The notes: generated from the sequence alone by a model not told the origin. Positions 11,262 to 19,668 are shown, counted from the stretch's first letter. The stretch: DNA of 64,000 nt from Albimonas marina (GCF_029223255.1 NZ_JARHUC010000003.1:620001-684000); one strand, 5' to 3'. Made by a program: numbers and translations.

Positions 11262-12349
11262 GTCTCGCGGCTCTCGAAGTCGATGCGCGGGTCGATCCAC
11301 ACGTAGGTCAGGTCCGAGATCAGCTTCACCACCATGCCCAGGATCGAGAACAGATAGAGCGTGCCGAACACCACCGGGTAGTCGCGGTTCACGATGCTCT
11401 CGTAGCCCAGCAGGCCGAGCCCATCGAGGGAGAACACGATCTCGATGATGAAGGCGCCGGTGAAGAAGATCGAGATGAAGGCGGCCGGGAAGCCCGCCAC
11501 CACGATCAGCATGGCGTTGCGGAAGACGTGGCCGTAGAGGACCTTGCGCTCCGACAGGCCCTTGGCGCGGGCGGTGACCACGTACTGCTTGCGGATCTCG
11601 TCCAGGAAGGAGTTCTTGGTCAGCAGCGTCAGCGTGGCGAAGCCCGAGATCGACATGGCGATGACGGGCAGGGTGATGTGCCAGAAGTAGTCGAGGATCT
11701 GCGCGCCCGTCGACATCTGCCAGAAGCCGTCCGAAACGAGGCCCCGCAAGGGGAACCATTGCCAGTAGCTGCCGCCGGCGAAGAAGATCAGCAGCATCAC
11801 CGCGAACAGGAACCCCGGGATCGCGTAGCCCACCACCACCACCGCCGAGGTCCAAGCGTCGAAGACGGTGCCGTCGCGCACCGCCTTGCGGATGCCCAGC
11901 GGGATCGAGACGAGGTAGGCCAGCAGCGTCGTCCACAGCCCGAGGCTGATCGAGACGGGCATCTTCTCGAGGACCAGGTCGATGACCGAGATCGAGCGGT
12001 AGTAGCTCTCGCCGAAGTCGAAGCGCAGGTAGTTCCAGATCATCAGGCCGAACCGCTCCAGCGGGGGCCGGTCGAAGCCGAACTGCTTCTCGAGATCGGC
12101 GATGAAGTCGGGGTCGAGGCCCTGGGCCCCGCGGTACTCGGAGCTCGCGGGCCCGCCGCCGCCGCCGCCCGCCTCGCCGCCGCCGCCGCCCGTGAAGCGG
12201 TCGGTGGCCGAGGAGGGGTCGTTGAGCTGGGAGATGATCTGCTGCACCGGGCCGCCCGGCGCGAACTGGATGACCGCGAAATTGATCGCCATGATCCCGA
12301 ACAGGGTCGGGATCATCAGCAGGATGCGGCGAAGGATGTAGGCGCCCAT
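11258..12349 (-). CDS. yejB: Peptide ABC importer permease YejB
   Basis: A 363-residue inner-membrane permease of the Dpp/Opp B type. It starts with the family N-terminus MGAYILRRILLMIPTLFGIM, which forms the first membrane helix. A periplasmic loop containing a Gly-rich run (GGGGGEAGGGGGG, about residues 58-70) is longer and simpler than usual. The EAA loop YVVTARAKGLSERKVLYGHVFRNA (only partly quoted from the family consensus) lies near residue 260. It pairs with YejE to form the channel. It is preceded directly by a 54-codon gene whose stop abuts the yejB start. Confidence 0.93.
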   Translation of the reverse strand: MGAYILRRILLMIPTLFGIMAINFAVIQFAPGGPVQQIISQLNDPSSATDRFTGGGGGEAGGGGGGPASSEYRGAQGLDPDFIADLEKQFGFDRPPLERFGLMIWNYLRFDFGESYYRSISVIDLVLEKMPVSISLGLWTTLLAYLVSIPLGIRKAVRDGTVFDAWTSAVVVVGYAIPGFLFAVMLLIFFAGGSYWQWFPLRGLVSDGFWQMSTGAQILDYFWHITLPVIAMSISGFATLTLLTKNSFLDEIRKQYVVTARAKGLSERKVLYGHVFRNAMLIVVAGFPAAFISIFFTGAFIIEIVFSLDGLGLLGYESIVNRDYPVVFGTLYLFSILGMVVKLISDLTYVWIDPRIDFESRET

Positions 12350-12514
12350 TCAGGCGTCGGTCCGGTCGGTCTCGGCCGTGTCGGGGCGGCGGCGCGGCCG
12401 GTCGACCGGCACGCGGATGGGCTCGCGCTCGGGGCGGCGTCCGGCGCCGAGCAGGGCCGCGGCGGCGGTGGCGCCGGCGAAGCCGATCAGGATCAGGGTC
12501 TCTTCCGGGGTCAC
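12350..12514 (-). CDS. Small single-pass membrane protein between yejA and yejB
   Basis: A 54-codon frame starting with GTG at 12514 that overlaps the yejA stop by 4 bases (GTGA) and stops directly before the yejB ATG. The product has one hydrophobic helix (about residues 6-22, ETLILIGFAGATAAAALLGA) and then a charged Arg/Pro/Asp tail (GRRPEREPIRVPVDRPRRRP). Exact coupling on both sides and the clean helix-plus-tail layout argue that it is translated. I know of no named function. Possibilities are a small accessory subunit of the transporter or a translational-coupling leader. There is no recognisable signal cleavage site. Confidence 0.55.
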   Translation of the reverse strand: MTPEETLILIGFAGATAAAALLGAGRRPEREPIRVPVDRPRRRPDTAETDRTDA

Positions 12515-14529
12515 AGCGGCGCGCCCTCCGACTTGAGCTTCTGGTATTTCGTCTCGTCCCACCACCAGTACTCGTCGCCGCGGGAGTAGGGGGGCGGGCT
12601 GTCGGGCCGCCCGAACACGTCCCAGAAGGCGATGTTGTACCGGCTCTTGTACCAGTTGGGGATCCAGATGTGCAGCGCGCGCAGCACGCGGTCGAGCGCG
12701 CGGGCCGCCACGTCGAGGCTTTCGCGGCTGTCGGCGGCGATCACCTTCTCGATCAGCGCGTCGACGGCCGGGTTGGCGAGGCCGGTGAGGTTGGGCGTGC
12801 CCGGCTTGTCGGCCGCTTCGGAGGAGAACAGGGGCCGCAGGCCCTGGCCCGGGGTCATCGACATCACGAAGCGGCCGGGGACCACGTCGTAGTCGAAATC
12901 CTCCTGCCGCTGCTGGTACTGGGCGGGATCGACGACGCGCAGGCTGGCGTCGACGCCCATCTTGCGCATGTTGGCGATCATCGGGCCGATGATCCGCTCG
13001 AACGTGGGGCTGTCGTCGAGGATCTCGACCCGCAGGGGCTGGCCCTCGGCGTTGACCCGCATGCCGTCCTTCACCGTCCAGCCGGCCTCGTCGAGCAGCT
13101 TCATCGCCCGCCGCAGCAGGCGGCGGTCGGAGCCGGAGCCGTCGGAGACGGGGGGCATGTAGGCGGGATCCTCGAAGACCTCCGCCGGCAGCTCGTCGCG
13201 CAGCGGCTCGAGCAGGGCGAGCTCGGCCTCCGACGGCATCCCCTCGGCCACCATGGGCGAGTTGCCGAAGAAGGAGACGGTGCGGTCGTAGAGGCCGTAG
13301 AACAGGGTCTTGTTCGACCACTCGAAGTCGAAGGCCAGGCTCAGCGCCTCGCGCACGCGCGGGTCCTGGAACTGGGGGCGGCGCATGTTGAACCAGAAGC
13401 CCTGGGTGCCCGAGGGGCGCCCGTCGGGGATCTGGTCCTGCTTCACCCAGCCCTTCTGGAGGGCGGGGAAGTTGTATTCCGTGGCCCAGGTCTTCGAAAA
13501 GAACTCTTCATGGAAGGTGAAGGCGCCGCCCTTGAAGGCCTCGAAGGCGGCCGTGTAGTCCTTGAAGTACTCGAACACGTAGCGGTCGAAGTTGCTGCCG
13601 CCCACGTTCACCGGCAGGTCCGCGCCCCAGTAGTCGGCGCGCCGGCGGTAGATGATCCGGCGGCCGGGTTCGGCGCGCTCGACCTCGTAGGGGCCCGACG
13701 CCAGCATCGGCTCGAGCGTGGAGGCGGAGAAGTCGCGCTCCGCCCACCAGGCCTTCGACAGCGCCGGCAGGCCACCCACGATCGCGGGCAGGTCGCGGGT
13801 GGCGACGCCGGGCTTGAAGTCGAAGCGGATCGCGAGGTCTTCGACCACCGTCGCGCTTTCGATGTCGCGATACTGGATGCGGTAGGACGGGTGGCCTTGG
13901 TCGCGCAGCGCCTCGAAGGTGAACTTGATGTCCTCGGCGGTGACGGGGGAGCCGTCGGAGAACCGCGCCTCCGGGCGCAGGCGGAACAGCACCCAGGAGC
14001 GGTCCTCGGGATATTCGAGGGTCTCGGCGAGCAGGCCGTAGGCGGCGTCGATCTCGTCGGGGGAGCCGACCAGCAGCGTGTCGAACAGCGCCCCCATGCC
14101 CTGCGCGGCCTCGCCCTTGAGGATGAAGGGGTTGAGGCTGTCGAAGGTGTTCGAGGCGGAGGTCCCGCGGCCCGACCAGGTCCCGCCCTGGGGCGCGTCG
14201 GGGTTCACGAAGTCGAAATGCTTGAAATCGGGCGGGTATTTCAGATTCCCGAAGGTGGAGATGCCGTGGGAGACGATCACGCCGTCCGCGTTCGCGGCCG
14301 GGGCGGCGCCGGCGGGGGCGTCGCCCGAGGCGGCGCGCAGGGCGCGCGGCGCGAGGCCGATCGCGGCGCCGAAGGCGGCGAAGCCGAAGGCGAGCTCGCG
14401 GCGCGACAGCGCGTGGGGCGCCCGGATCGCGAGCGTCTCGGCCGGCGTCGCGCCGCGGGCCGCGTCCGCCCGCGCCGGGGCGGCGTCGGTCAGGGCTGCG
14501 GGGCGTCTGTCGGCGGGGCGCTGCGGCAT
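12511..14529 (-). CDS. yejA: Periplasmic peptide-binding protein (YejA type, SBP family 5)
   Basis: A 672-residue extracellular solute-binding protein, first gene of the importer operon. An extended N-terminus (about 45 residues) precedes a twin-arginine-like leader (SRRELAFGFAAFGAAIGL), so export may be by Tat. The mature part carries the family-5 pattern YPPDFKHFDFVNPDAPQGG, TFDSLNPF, PEARFSDGSPVTAEDIKFTFEA and the C-terminal WYKSRYNIAFWDVFGRP block typical of YejA-like proteins. In the family it captures oligopeptides in the periplasm and delivers them to YejBE. Start: the ATG at 14529 has GGGAG 8 bases upstream; longer open sequence upstream has shadow composition. Confidence 0.92.
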   Translation of the reverse strand: MPQRPADRRPAALTDAAPARADAARGATPAETLAIRAPHALSRRELAFGFAAFGAAIGLAPRALRAASGDAPAGAAPAANADGVIVSHGISTFGNLKYPPDFKHFDFVNPDAPQGGTWSGRGTSASNTFDSLNPFILKGEAAQGMGALFDTLLVGSPDEIDAAYGLLAETLEYPEDRSWVLFRLRPEARFSDGSPVTAEDIKFTFEALRDQGHPSYRIQYRDIESATVVEDLAIRFDFKPGVATRDLPAIVGGLPALSKAWWAERDFSASTLEPMLASGPYEVERAEPGRRIIYRRRADYWGADLPVNVGGSNFDRYVFEYFKDYTAAFEAFKGGAFTFHEEFFSKTWATEYNFPALQKGWVKQDQIPDGRPSGTQGFWFNMRRPQFQDPRVREALSLAFDFEWSNKTLFYGLYDRTVSFFGNSPMVAEGMPSEAELALLEPLRDELPAEVFEDPAYMPPVSDGSGSDRRLLRRAMKLLDEAGWTVKDGMRVNAEGQPLRVEILDDSPTFERIIGPMIANMRKMGVDASLRVVDPAQYQQRQEDFDYDVVPGRFVMSMTPGQGLRPLFSSEAADKPGTPNLTGLANPAVDALIEKVIAADSRESLDVAARALDRVLRALHIWIPNWYKSRYNIAFWDVFGRPDSPPPYSRGDEYWWWDETKYQKLKSEGAPL

Positions 14530-14616
14530 CGGCGGATCTCCCTTGTCTCCGTCCTCTAAAGGGTTAGGCCGCGCCCCCCTCCAGTTCAAGCGCACCCGCG
14601 AGGACGTGAGCGCGCG

Positions 14617-14657
14617 CCCCCCCTCGCGGTCGCCCGGGGGCGGGGCCGCGAGGGGGG
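14617..14657 (-). terminator. Large GC hairpin after the flavin oxidoreductase gene
   Basis: A 12-bp stem (arms CCCCCCTCGCGG and its complement) encloses a smaller C/G hairpin, 13 bases past the stop on the minus strand. There is no U tract, so it may be a 3' stabiliser or a rho-dependent site rather than a classic terminator. Confidence 0.45.
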
Positions 14658-14669
14658 AGGGCGGTCGGC

Positions 14670-15758
14670 TCAGGCGGCCGACTCGGCCTCTTCCACGAAG
14701 CCCTTCCAGTTGCGCATGTACTGCACGAAGGAGGGCGACAGACCCTCGGCCAGCAGGTGCGCCTCCGAGACCGGGGTGGCCGGCGAGACGTAACCCGCGT
14801 CGGCGATCGCCCGGTCGGGGAAGTCGTGGCGCAGGATCGCGGCGCGCCCGATCACGGCGAAGTCGCAGCCGCGGTCCAGCGTCTCCTGCGCCTGGGCGGC
14901 GGTCATCAGCTTGCCGGCCACGCCCAGCTTCGTGCCGTGGCGGGGCAGGTCGGTGAACCAGCCCAGCAGGTCGCGCTCGGCGAAGCCCTCGTCCATGGGC
15001 TTCTTGAAGACGTCCCACAGCGACATGTCGAGATAGTCGAGCTTGCCGCCCGCCATCACCTCGGCGGCGAGGTCGCGGATCTCGGCCAGCTCCATCCCGA
15101 AGCGCTCGGGCGACAGGCGCAGGCCCACCTGGAAGTCCGGACGGCAGGCGGCGCGGATGCCGTCGAGGATCTCGAGCGTCAGGCGGGCGCGATTCTCCAG
15201 CGCGCCGCCGTACCGGTCGTCGCGACGGTTGTACTGGGTCGAGAGGAAGGCGCAGAGGATGTAGCCATGCGCGCCGTGGATCTCGACCCCGTCGAAGCCC
15301 GCCTTCTGGGCGCGCACGGCGGCGGCGATGAAGTCGTCGCGCAGTTGCTCGACCTCGGCCGTGGTCAGGGCGCGGGCCCCGGTCTCGGCGTCGTCGGAGG
15401 GGGCGACCACGTCGTCCACCAGCGTCTTGGGGCAGCGCATGCCCCCATGATGGAGCTGGACGGAGGAGACGGAGCCCGCCGCGCGGATCCCGTCGGCGAG
15501 GCGCGTCAGCCCCTCGAGGTGCTGGTCCCCGAAGATGCCGAGCTGGCCCGCGAAGGCGTTGCCCGAGGGCTGGACATGGGCGGCGCAGGTCATGGTCAGC
15601 CCGAAGCCGCCCTGCGCGCGCAGGGTCAGCCAGCGGTATTCGTCGTCCGAAAGCGTGCCGTCGGCGTGGCTCTGCTGGTTGGTCAGCGGCGCCAGCATGA
15701 AGCGGTTCTTCCAGGCGGGTCCGCGCGTCAGGGACAGGGCGTCTGCAAGGCGGGTCAT
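14670..15758 (-). CDS. NADH:flavin oxidoreductase, old yellow enzyme family
   Basis: A 362-residue FMN-dependent TIM-barrel oxidoreductase (OYE/NADH oxidase family). It shows APLTNQQSHADG near the N-terminus, the QLHHGG strand, the GVEIHGAHGYILCAFLS substrate-site block with the catalytic His pair (HGAHGY), the YGGALENRARL motif, and the C-terminal GCDFAVIGRAAILRHDFP FMN-phosphate site. Length and lack of a C-terminal iron-sulfur domain place it with single-domain OYEs that reduce activated alkenes; the substrate is not predictable. The ATG at 15758 is preceded by AGGAGGAG at good spacing. It is divergent from the RTX gene, with 300 bases between them. Confidence 0.88.
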   Translation of the reverse strand: MTRLADALSLTRGPAWKNRFMLAPLTNQQSHADGTLSDDEYRWLTLRAQGGFGLTMTCAAHVQPSGNAFAGQLGIFGDQHLEGLTRLADGIRAAGSVSSVQLHHGGMRCPKTLVDDVVAPSDDAETGARALTTAEVEQLRDDFIAAAVRAQKAGFDGVEIHGAHGYILCAFLSTQYNRRDDRYGGALENRARLTLEILDGIRAACRPDFQVGLRLSPERFGMELAEIRDLAAEVMAGGKLDYLDMSLWDVFKKPMDEGFAERDLLGWFTDLPRHGTKLGVAGKLMTAAQAQETLDRGCDFAVIGRAAILRHDFPDRAIADAGYVSPATPVSEAHLLAEGLSPSFVQYMRNWKGFVEEAESAA

Positions 15759-16060
15759 GGCGGGTCGGGCTCCTCCTGAATCTGGTTGGGGGGACGGGAC
15801 CAAGTCGCGCGGCAAGTGTCAATCGCGGGAGGGGGTCCCGCCCCGCGGCGGCGGCGCGGCCGGACGGGCGCGACAAGCGTGAATGAGGCGGAACCGGGCG
15901 CCGAATGGTCCGGGATGGGACACGTTCCCGCCCTTGGCCGGCCGTCTCGCGATGCAAGTTCATAAGCATCGGCGGCCCTTGCGGGGTCGCCCCCCTTTCG
16001 CAGGACGACCGGGCGCCCCAGCCCCGACTGCGTGCAAGACAGAAGAAGAGGAGCCGCCCC
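15759..16060. other. Divergent promoter region
   Basis: About 300 bases between two divergently read genes. It contains the ribosome site of each gene and a somewhat AT-richer patch near 15950-15970 (AAGTTCATAAGCAT), a possible promoter for the RTX gene. No protein gene is supported. Confidence 0.4.
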
Positions 16061-16846
16061 ATGGCCGACCCCAAGCATGATCCCATCGTCGAGTTCGCCG
16101 GCAACGGACACGATTCCGTCTACGGCCTCGACAACGACGATCGCCTGCATGGCGAGAACGGCCACGATTCCCTCTGGGGCCGGCAGGGCGACGACCGCCT
16201 GTTCGGCGGCAACGGCAAGGACGCGCTCTACGGCGGCGACGACGACGACCTCCTGCAGGGCGGCAACGGCAAGGACCTGCTGGAAGGCGGCGACGGCGCC
16301 GACAAGCTGGTCGGCGAGAACGGCAAGGACGAGATGCACGGCGGCTGGGGGGGCGACTGGCTCTCGGGCGGCAACGGCAAGGACTACCTCGACGGCGGCA
16401 AGGGCTCGGACGTGCTGATGGGCGGCTCGGGCTCGGACGAGCTGCGCGGCGGGGGCTTCGCCGACGAGCTCTACGGGAATTCCGGCGCCGACCTGCTGAT
16501 CGGCGGCGGCGCGGACGACTTCCTGTTCGGCGGCAAGGGCAGCGACGCGCTGTTCGGCGGCGATGGCGACGACGTGCTCGACGGCGGCCTGGGCAAGGAC
16601 CGGCTGATCGGCGGCGACGGCGACGACACCTTCCTGATCGGCGCCGGCGGCAAGGCGAAGGTCGTGGACTTCACCGACGACGAGGACTCGTTCCACGTGG
16701 CCGGCAATGCCGACGGCTTCGCCGACCTGACCCTGAAGGAGAAGGCCAACGGCGACGTGGTGGTGAAGTTCGACGGCGACATGCTGGTGCGCATCAAGGA
16801 TGCCGACATCGGCGACCTCGACCATCACGACTTCATGTTCGGTTGA
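16061..16846 (+). CDS. Small RTX calcium-binding repeat protein, no catalytic domain
   Basis: A 261-residue acidic protein made almost wholly of glycine-rich nonapeptides of the GGxGxDxLx type (about residues 15-200; examples NGKDALYGGDDDDLLQGG and GGDGDDVLDGG). A C-terminal domain (DTFLIGAGGKAKVVDFTDDEDSF onwards) is of the kind seen at the end of type I-secreted RTX proteins. Many units read NGKD instead of GxGxD. There is no Sec signal, consistent with a C-terminal type I secretion signal. No enzyme domain is present, so it may be a surface or matrix protein rather than a toxin. Start: the ATG at 16061, with GAAGAGGAG upstream. No type I transporter genes are nearby. Confidence 0.8.
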   Translation: MADPKHDPIVEFAGNGHDSVYGLDNDDRLHGENGHDSLWGRQGDDRLFGGNGKDALYGGDDDDLLQGGNGKDLLEGGDGADKLVGENGKDEMHGGWGGDWLSGGNGKDYLDGGKGSDVLMGGSGSDELRGGGFADELYGNSGADLLIGGGADDFLFGGKGSDALFGGDGDDVLDGGLGKDRLIGGDGDDTFLIGAGGKAKVVDFTDDEDSFHVAGNADGFADLTLKEKANGDVVVKFDGDMLVRIKDADIGDLDHHDFMFG

Positions 16847-16870
16847 GGCCGGACCGAGCCTCCGGGCGAC

Positions 16871-16906
16871 AAGGGGCGGGGCCGCGCGACGGCCCCGCCC
16901 CTTTTT
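16871..16906 (+). terminator. Rho-independent terminator of the RTX gene
   Basis: A 14-bp stem (AAGGGGCGGGGCCG with its complement) and a 5-base loop are followed by a run of T, 25 bases after the stop. Confidence 0.85.
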
Positions 16907-17051
16907 CTTGCGCGCCGCGCGCCCGGCCGGACGCGCAGGCGCCGCGTCGACCCTCGCCCCCGGCCCGACCGCTCCGCCCGCGGCGCGCGGCGGACGGGGC
17001 GCCCGGCGCGACGGCCGCGGGCGGAGACGGCGGGGCCGGGACCGCCGCCCG

Positions 17052-17104
17052 CCCTGCGCCGCGGGCGAGGCGCCGGGGCGGGCGCGACGGCGGCCGCGGC
17101 GCCT
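17052..17104. repeat. Intergenic repeat family A, copy 2
   Basis: GCCGCGGGCG, a 14-base spacer, GCGCGACGG and a diverged tail ending CGCGGCGCCT. It ends 56 bases beyond the pheA stop. A further reversed fragment AGGCGCCGCGTCGACC is at 16938-16953. The rest of 16907-17159 holds no gene that I can support. Confidence 0.5.
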
Positions 17105-17159
17105 CCCTCGCCCGGGACCGGCGCGCGGCCGGATCGGCGGCGGGGGCGCCGCGGGCCGC

Positions 17160-18065
17160 TCAGACGATCAGGCGGACCGCCTCGCGGTAGGGGTGGGCGG
17201 GGTAGACGCCCAGGATGCGGCGGTAGGAGGTGAAGAAGGCCAGCTCCTCCATCGCGTTGCGCACGCCGGGATCGTCGGGGTGGCCCTCGATGTCGGCGAG
17301 GAACTGGGTCGCGGTGAAGGAGCCGTCGACCATGTAGCTCTCGAGCTTGACCATGTTCACGCCGTTGGTCGCGAAGCCGCCCATCGCCTTGTAGAGCGCG
17401 GCGGGCACGTTGCGGACCTGGAAGATGAACGTGGTCAGGACCTTCGGCGTCGCAGGCTCGGCCTCGACCTTCTGGCGCGACATCACCAGGAAGCGGGTGG
17501 CGTTGTGCTTGTTGTCATGCACGTCGCGCGCGAGGATCTCGAGCCCGTTGATCTCGGCGGCGAGCTCGGAGGCGAGCGCGGCCTGGGTCGGGTCGTTCGC
17601 CTCGAACACCTGGCGGGCGGAGCCGGCGGTGTCGGCGCCGGTGATCGCGCGGATCCGGTGCTCGGCCAGGAACTCGCGGCACTGGCCCAGCAGGACCGTG
17701 TGGCTCATCGCCGACTTCACGTCCGAAAGCTTGGCGCCCTTCGGCCCCATCAGCTGGATCGCGACCGGCACGAAGGTCTCGCCGATGATGAACAGGCCCG
17801 AGCCGGGCAGCAGCGCGTGGATGTCGGCGACGCGGCCGTAGGTGGAGTTCTCCACCGGCAGCATGGCGAGCTTCGCCTCGCCCGTCTTCACCGCGGCGAT
17901 GGCCTCCTCGAAGGTCTGGCAGGGCAGGGGCTCGAGCTCGGGGTGCTCCTGCTTGCAGGCGAGGTGCGAATAGGCCCCCGGCTCCCCCTGGAAGGCGATC
18001 TTCTCGACGGTCTTCTCGGGCGAGATCTCCGGGGTCCGGTCGGTGCGGTCGTGGGCGTCTGTCAT
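17160..18065 (-). CDS. pheA: Prephenate dehydratase
   Basis: A 301-residue monofunctional prephenate dehydratase making phenylpyruvate in phenylalanine synthesis. No chorismate mutase domain is fused. The catalytic domain (about residues 21-200) shows IAFQGEPGAYSHLA, LPVENSTYGRV and HNATRFLVM, which includes the conserved Thr-Arg-Phe. A regulatory ACT domain (about 205-290; TFIFQVRNVPAALYKAMGGF, then KLESYMV) gives phenylalanine feedback inhibition in this family. Start: the ATG at 18065 with a GAGCT-type site. A perfect 14-base palindrome lies 39 bases upstream and may be its operator. Confidence 0.95.
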   Translation of the reverse strand: MTDAHDRTDRTPEISPEKTVEKIAFQGEPGAYSHLACKQEHPELEPLPCQTFEEAIAAVKTGEAKLAMLPVENSTYGRVADIHALLPGSGLFIIGETFVPVAIQLMGPKGAKLSDVKSAMSHTVLLGQCREFLAEHRIRAITGADTAGSARQVFEANDPTQAALASELAAEINGLEILARDVHDNKHNATRFLVMSRQKVEAEPATPKVLTTFIFQVRNVPAALYKAMGGFATNGVNMVKLESYMVDGSFTATQFLADIEGHPDDPGVRNAMEELAFFTSYRRILGVYPAHPYREAVRLIV

Positions 18066-18103
18066 GAGCTCCGTGCGGTCCCGCGGGCGCGGGCGCGCCC
18101 GAG

Positions 18104-18124
18104 AGAAAGCTTTCTCCGGTCAAT
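18104..18124 (-). promoter_or_regulatory. Palindrome and -35-like box ahead of pheA
   Basis: GAGAAAGCTTTCTC (18104-18117) is a perfect 14-base palindrome. On the minus strand it sits right behind a TTGACC -35-like box (18119-18124), inside the expected spacer of a promoter. That placement suits a repressor site. The binding protein is unknown. Confidence 0.4.
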
Positions 18125-18305
18125 GGGTCGCGCCTTATACGCCTTGCGGGGGGCGGCGGGAAGCGGGTAGGAGATCGCTCACCCAGCCGCGCCTCGCCGG
18201 CCGGCCGCGGCATCCGCGCGCCGGCCCCGGGAGGGGGGCGAAACGGGCCTCGAGCGATACACGACGCGAGCGCCGGGCAAGGAACGAAAAGGGGTCTGGA
18301 CCGTT

Positions 18306-18809
18306 ATGGACACGATGGAGATCAACAAGATCGTCGGCGCCTGCGTGGGCGCGCTTCTGGTCTATCTCGGCGTTCAGTTCTTCGCCGACCTGATCTTCCA
18401 CCCCGCCTCTCACGGGGACGAGCATCACTACGCCTACGCGCTGGAGGTCGAAGAGGCCGGCGGCGGCGAGGAGCAGGAAGTCGACGTGGCCGCGCTGCTG
18501 GCCGCCGGCGATCCCAGCCGCGGCGAGCGCATCTTCGGCAAGTGCAAGGCCTGCCACAAGGTGGACGGCTCTAACGGCACCGGCCCGCACCTCGACGGCG
18601 TGGTGGACCGCGCGGTCGACGCGGTGGACGGCTTCGGCTACTCGGGCGCCCTGCTTCAGGTGGGCGACACCTGGACCAAGGAGAACCTGTTCCACTTCCT
18701 CGAGAACCCCAAGGGCGTCGCTCCGGGCACCGCCATGGGCTTCGCGGGTCTGAAGAAGGCCGACGACCGCGCCGACCTGATCGCCTACCTGGCGACGCTT
18801 CAGAACTGA
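18306..18809 (+). CDS. Membrane-anchored cytochrome c (CycM / c-552 type)
   Basis: A 167-residue monoheme cytochrome with an uncleaved N-terminal anchor (about residues 9-30, IVGACVGALLVYLGVQFFADL), an acidic linker (EEAGGGEEQEVD) and a class I cytochrome c domain. The heme site CKACH is at residues 80-84 and the distal Met ligand is probably Met144 in GTAMGFAGL. In alphaproteobacteria such anchored cytochromes shuttle electrons from the bc1 complex to the aa3 oxidase on the periplasmic side. Start: ATG with an AACGAAAAGG region upstream. Divergent from pheA; terminator downstream. Confidence 0.92.
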   Translation: MDTMEINKIVGACVGALLVYLGVQFFADLIFHPASHGDEHHYAYALEVEEAGGGEEQEVDVAALLAAGDPSRGERIFGKCKACHKVDGSNGTGPHLDGVVDRAVDAVDGFGYSGALLQVGDTWTKENLFHFLENPKGVAPGTAMGFAGLKKADDRADLIAYLATLQN

Positions 18810-18836
18810 TCCCGACGCTGAGCGCCGGATCTGCAG

Positions 18837-18861
18837 GAGCCGCCCCCCGGGGCGGCTCTTT
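18837..18861 (+). terminator. Rho-independent terminator of the cytochrome c gene
   Basis: A 10-bp stem, GAGCCGCCCC with GGGGCGGCTC, is followed by TTTC, 28 bases past the stop. Confidence 0.75.
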
Positions 18862-19175
18862 CGATTCCGGGGCGGCGTGGTGCCCGGCGCCCGGCGGCGG
18901 GGCGGAGAGCGGGCTTCGCCTCGCCCCGCGCGCGCCGCGATCCTTCGTAGGGCGCGGCGCTCCGACGGCGCCGTGCGCCCGGGGACGCGTCAGCCTGCGG
19001 CGTCCGCGCCGCGCCCCTACGCATGAGCGTTCAGGTCGGTTCGCGATGCCGGGCGGCTGCGAGCCGCTCCGAGGCTCCGAGCGAGCGCATCCGGCGGTCG
19101 CTCGGCGGCGCGGGGCGGGCAGGATGAGCCCGGTCCTTCGAACCCGCTGCGGAGCATTCCCACTGACCGCGCAGG
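18862..19175. other. Intergenic stretch without a supported gene
   Basis: About 310 bases. Open frames here have the Arg/Ala/Pro shadow composition seen in non-coding GC-rich DNA, and none has a ribosome site or recognisable product. I see nothing else in it. Confidence 0.5.
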
Positions 19176-19203
19176 AAAAGAGGCGGACCCGGAGGTCCGC
19201 CTC
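19176..19203 (-). terminator. Terminator for the 60-residue gene
   Basis: A 10-bp stem, GAGGCGGACC with GGTCCGCCTC (19180-19203), is followed on the minus strand by TTTT (AAAA at 19176-19179). Confidence 0.7.
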
Positions 19204-19248
19204 GCATTTCAGGACGCAAGCGTAGTCGACAGCTCTGGCGCGGCGGCG

Positions 19249-19431
19249 TCAGCTCTGGCGCGCGCCGCGCTTCTCGGTCAGGCGCTGCTGGATGCGGCGC
19301 CAGTTGCTGGCTTCCTCGCGGTCGCCTTCGCTTTCGAGCTGGGCGGCCCGTTGCGCCGCGGTGGCGATGGCGCGGGGGCCGAGTTCGTCGAAGAGCGCGC
19401 GGGCCTGAAGTTCGACGTCTTCCATGCGCAT
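19249..19431 (-). CDS. Small helical protein of unknown function
   Basis: A 60-residue, highly charged, all-helical-looking protein (MEDVELQARALFDELGPRAI, then AQLESEGDREEASNWRRIQQ). Similar tiny proteins with an N-terminal RALFDELGPxA-like pattern and a central EGDxEEAxxWRRI segment are, to my memory, common in this family of bacteria without known function. The start could be 19431 (MRMEDV) or 19425 (MEDV). It has its own terminator, and codon use is as in the neighbours, so it looks real. Confidence 0.7.
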   Translation of the reverse strand: MRMEDVELQARALFDELGPRAIATAAQRAAQLESEGDREEASNWRRIQQRLTEKRGARQS

Positions 19432-19613
19432 GTCGCATCCTCCCAGATTGGCTCATGCGGAGGGCCGGCGCGCCGGAGCGGGTCCGGCGCAGGCGCCGGC
19501 CGGGAACGCAACGTAAGGGAGATGAGCCGACGGGGGAACCCCCGATGCGTCAGGGCGCCGCAGTTCGACGGCCAGGCGCGACGGGGTCGACGCGAGCGCG
19601 CATCCAGGCGAGG

Positions 19614-19668
19614 GACCCCGCTCCCCGCTCCCCGCTCCCCGCTCCCCGCTCCCCGCTCCCCGCTTGCC
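19614..19668. repeat. Six tandem copies of a 7-bp unit
   Basis: CTCCCCG is repeated six times without error from 19621 to 19662, with degenerate half-copies on each side. It lies in the spacer between two minus-strand genes, about 190 bases upstream of the 60-residue gene. Slippage at such a tract could vary spacing. Confidence 0.85.

Noticed and set aside
19614-19668. Short CRISPR-like array
   Set aside because: Seven-base units directly abut each other without spacers, so it is a simple tandem repeat.
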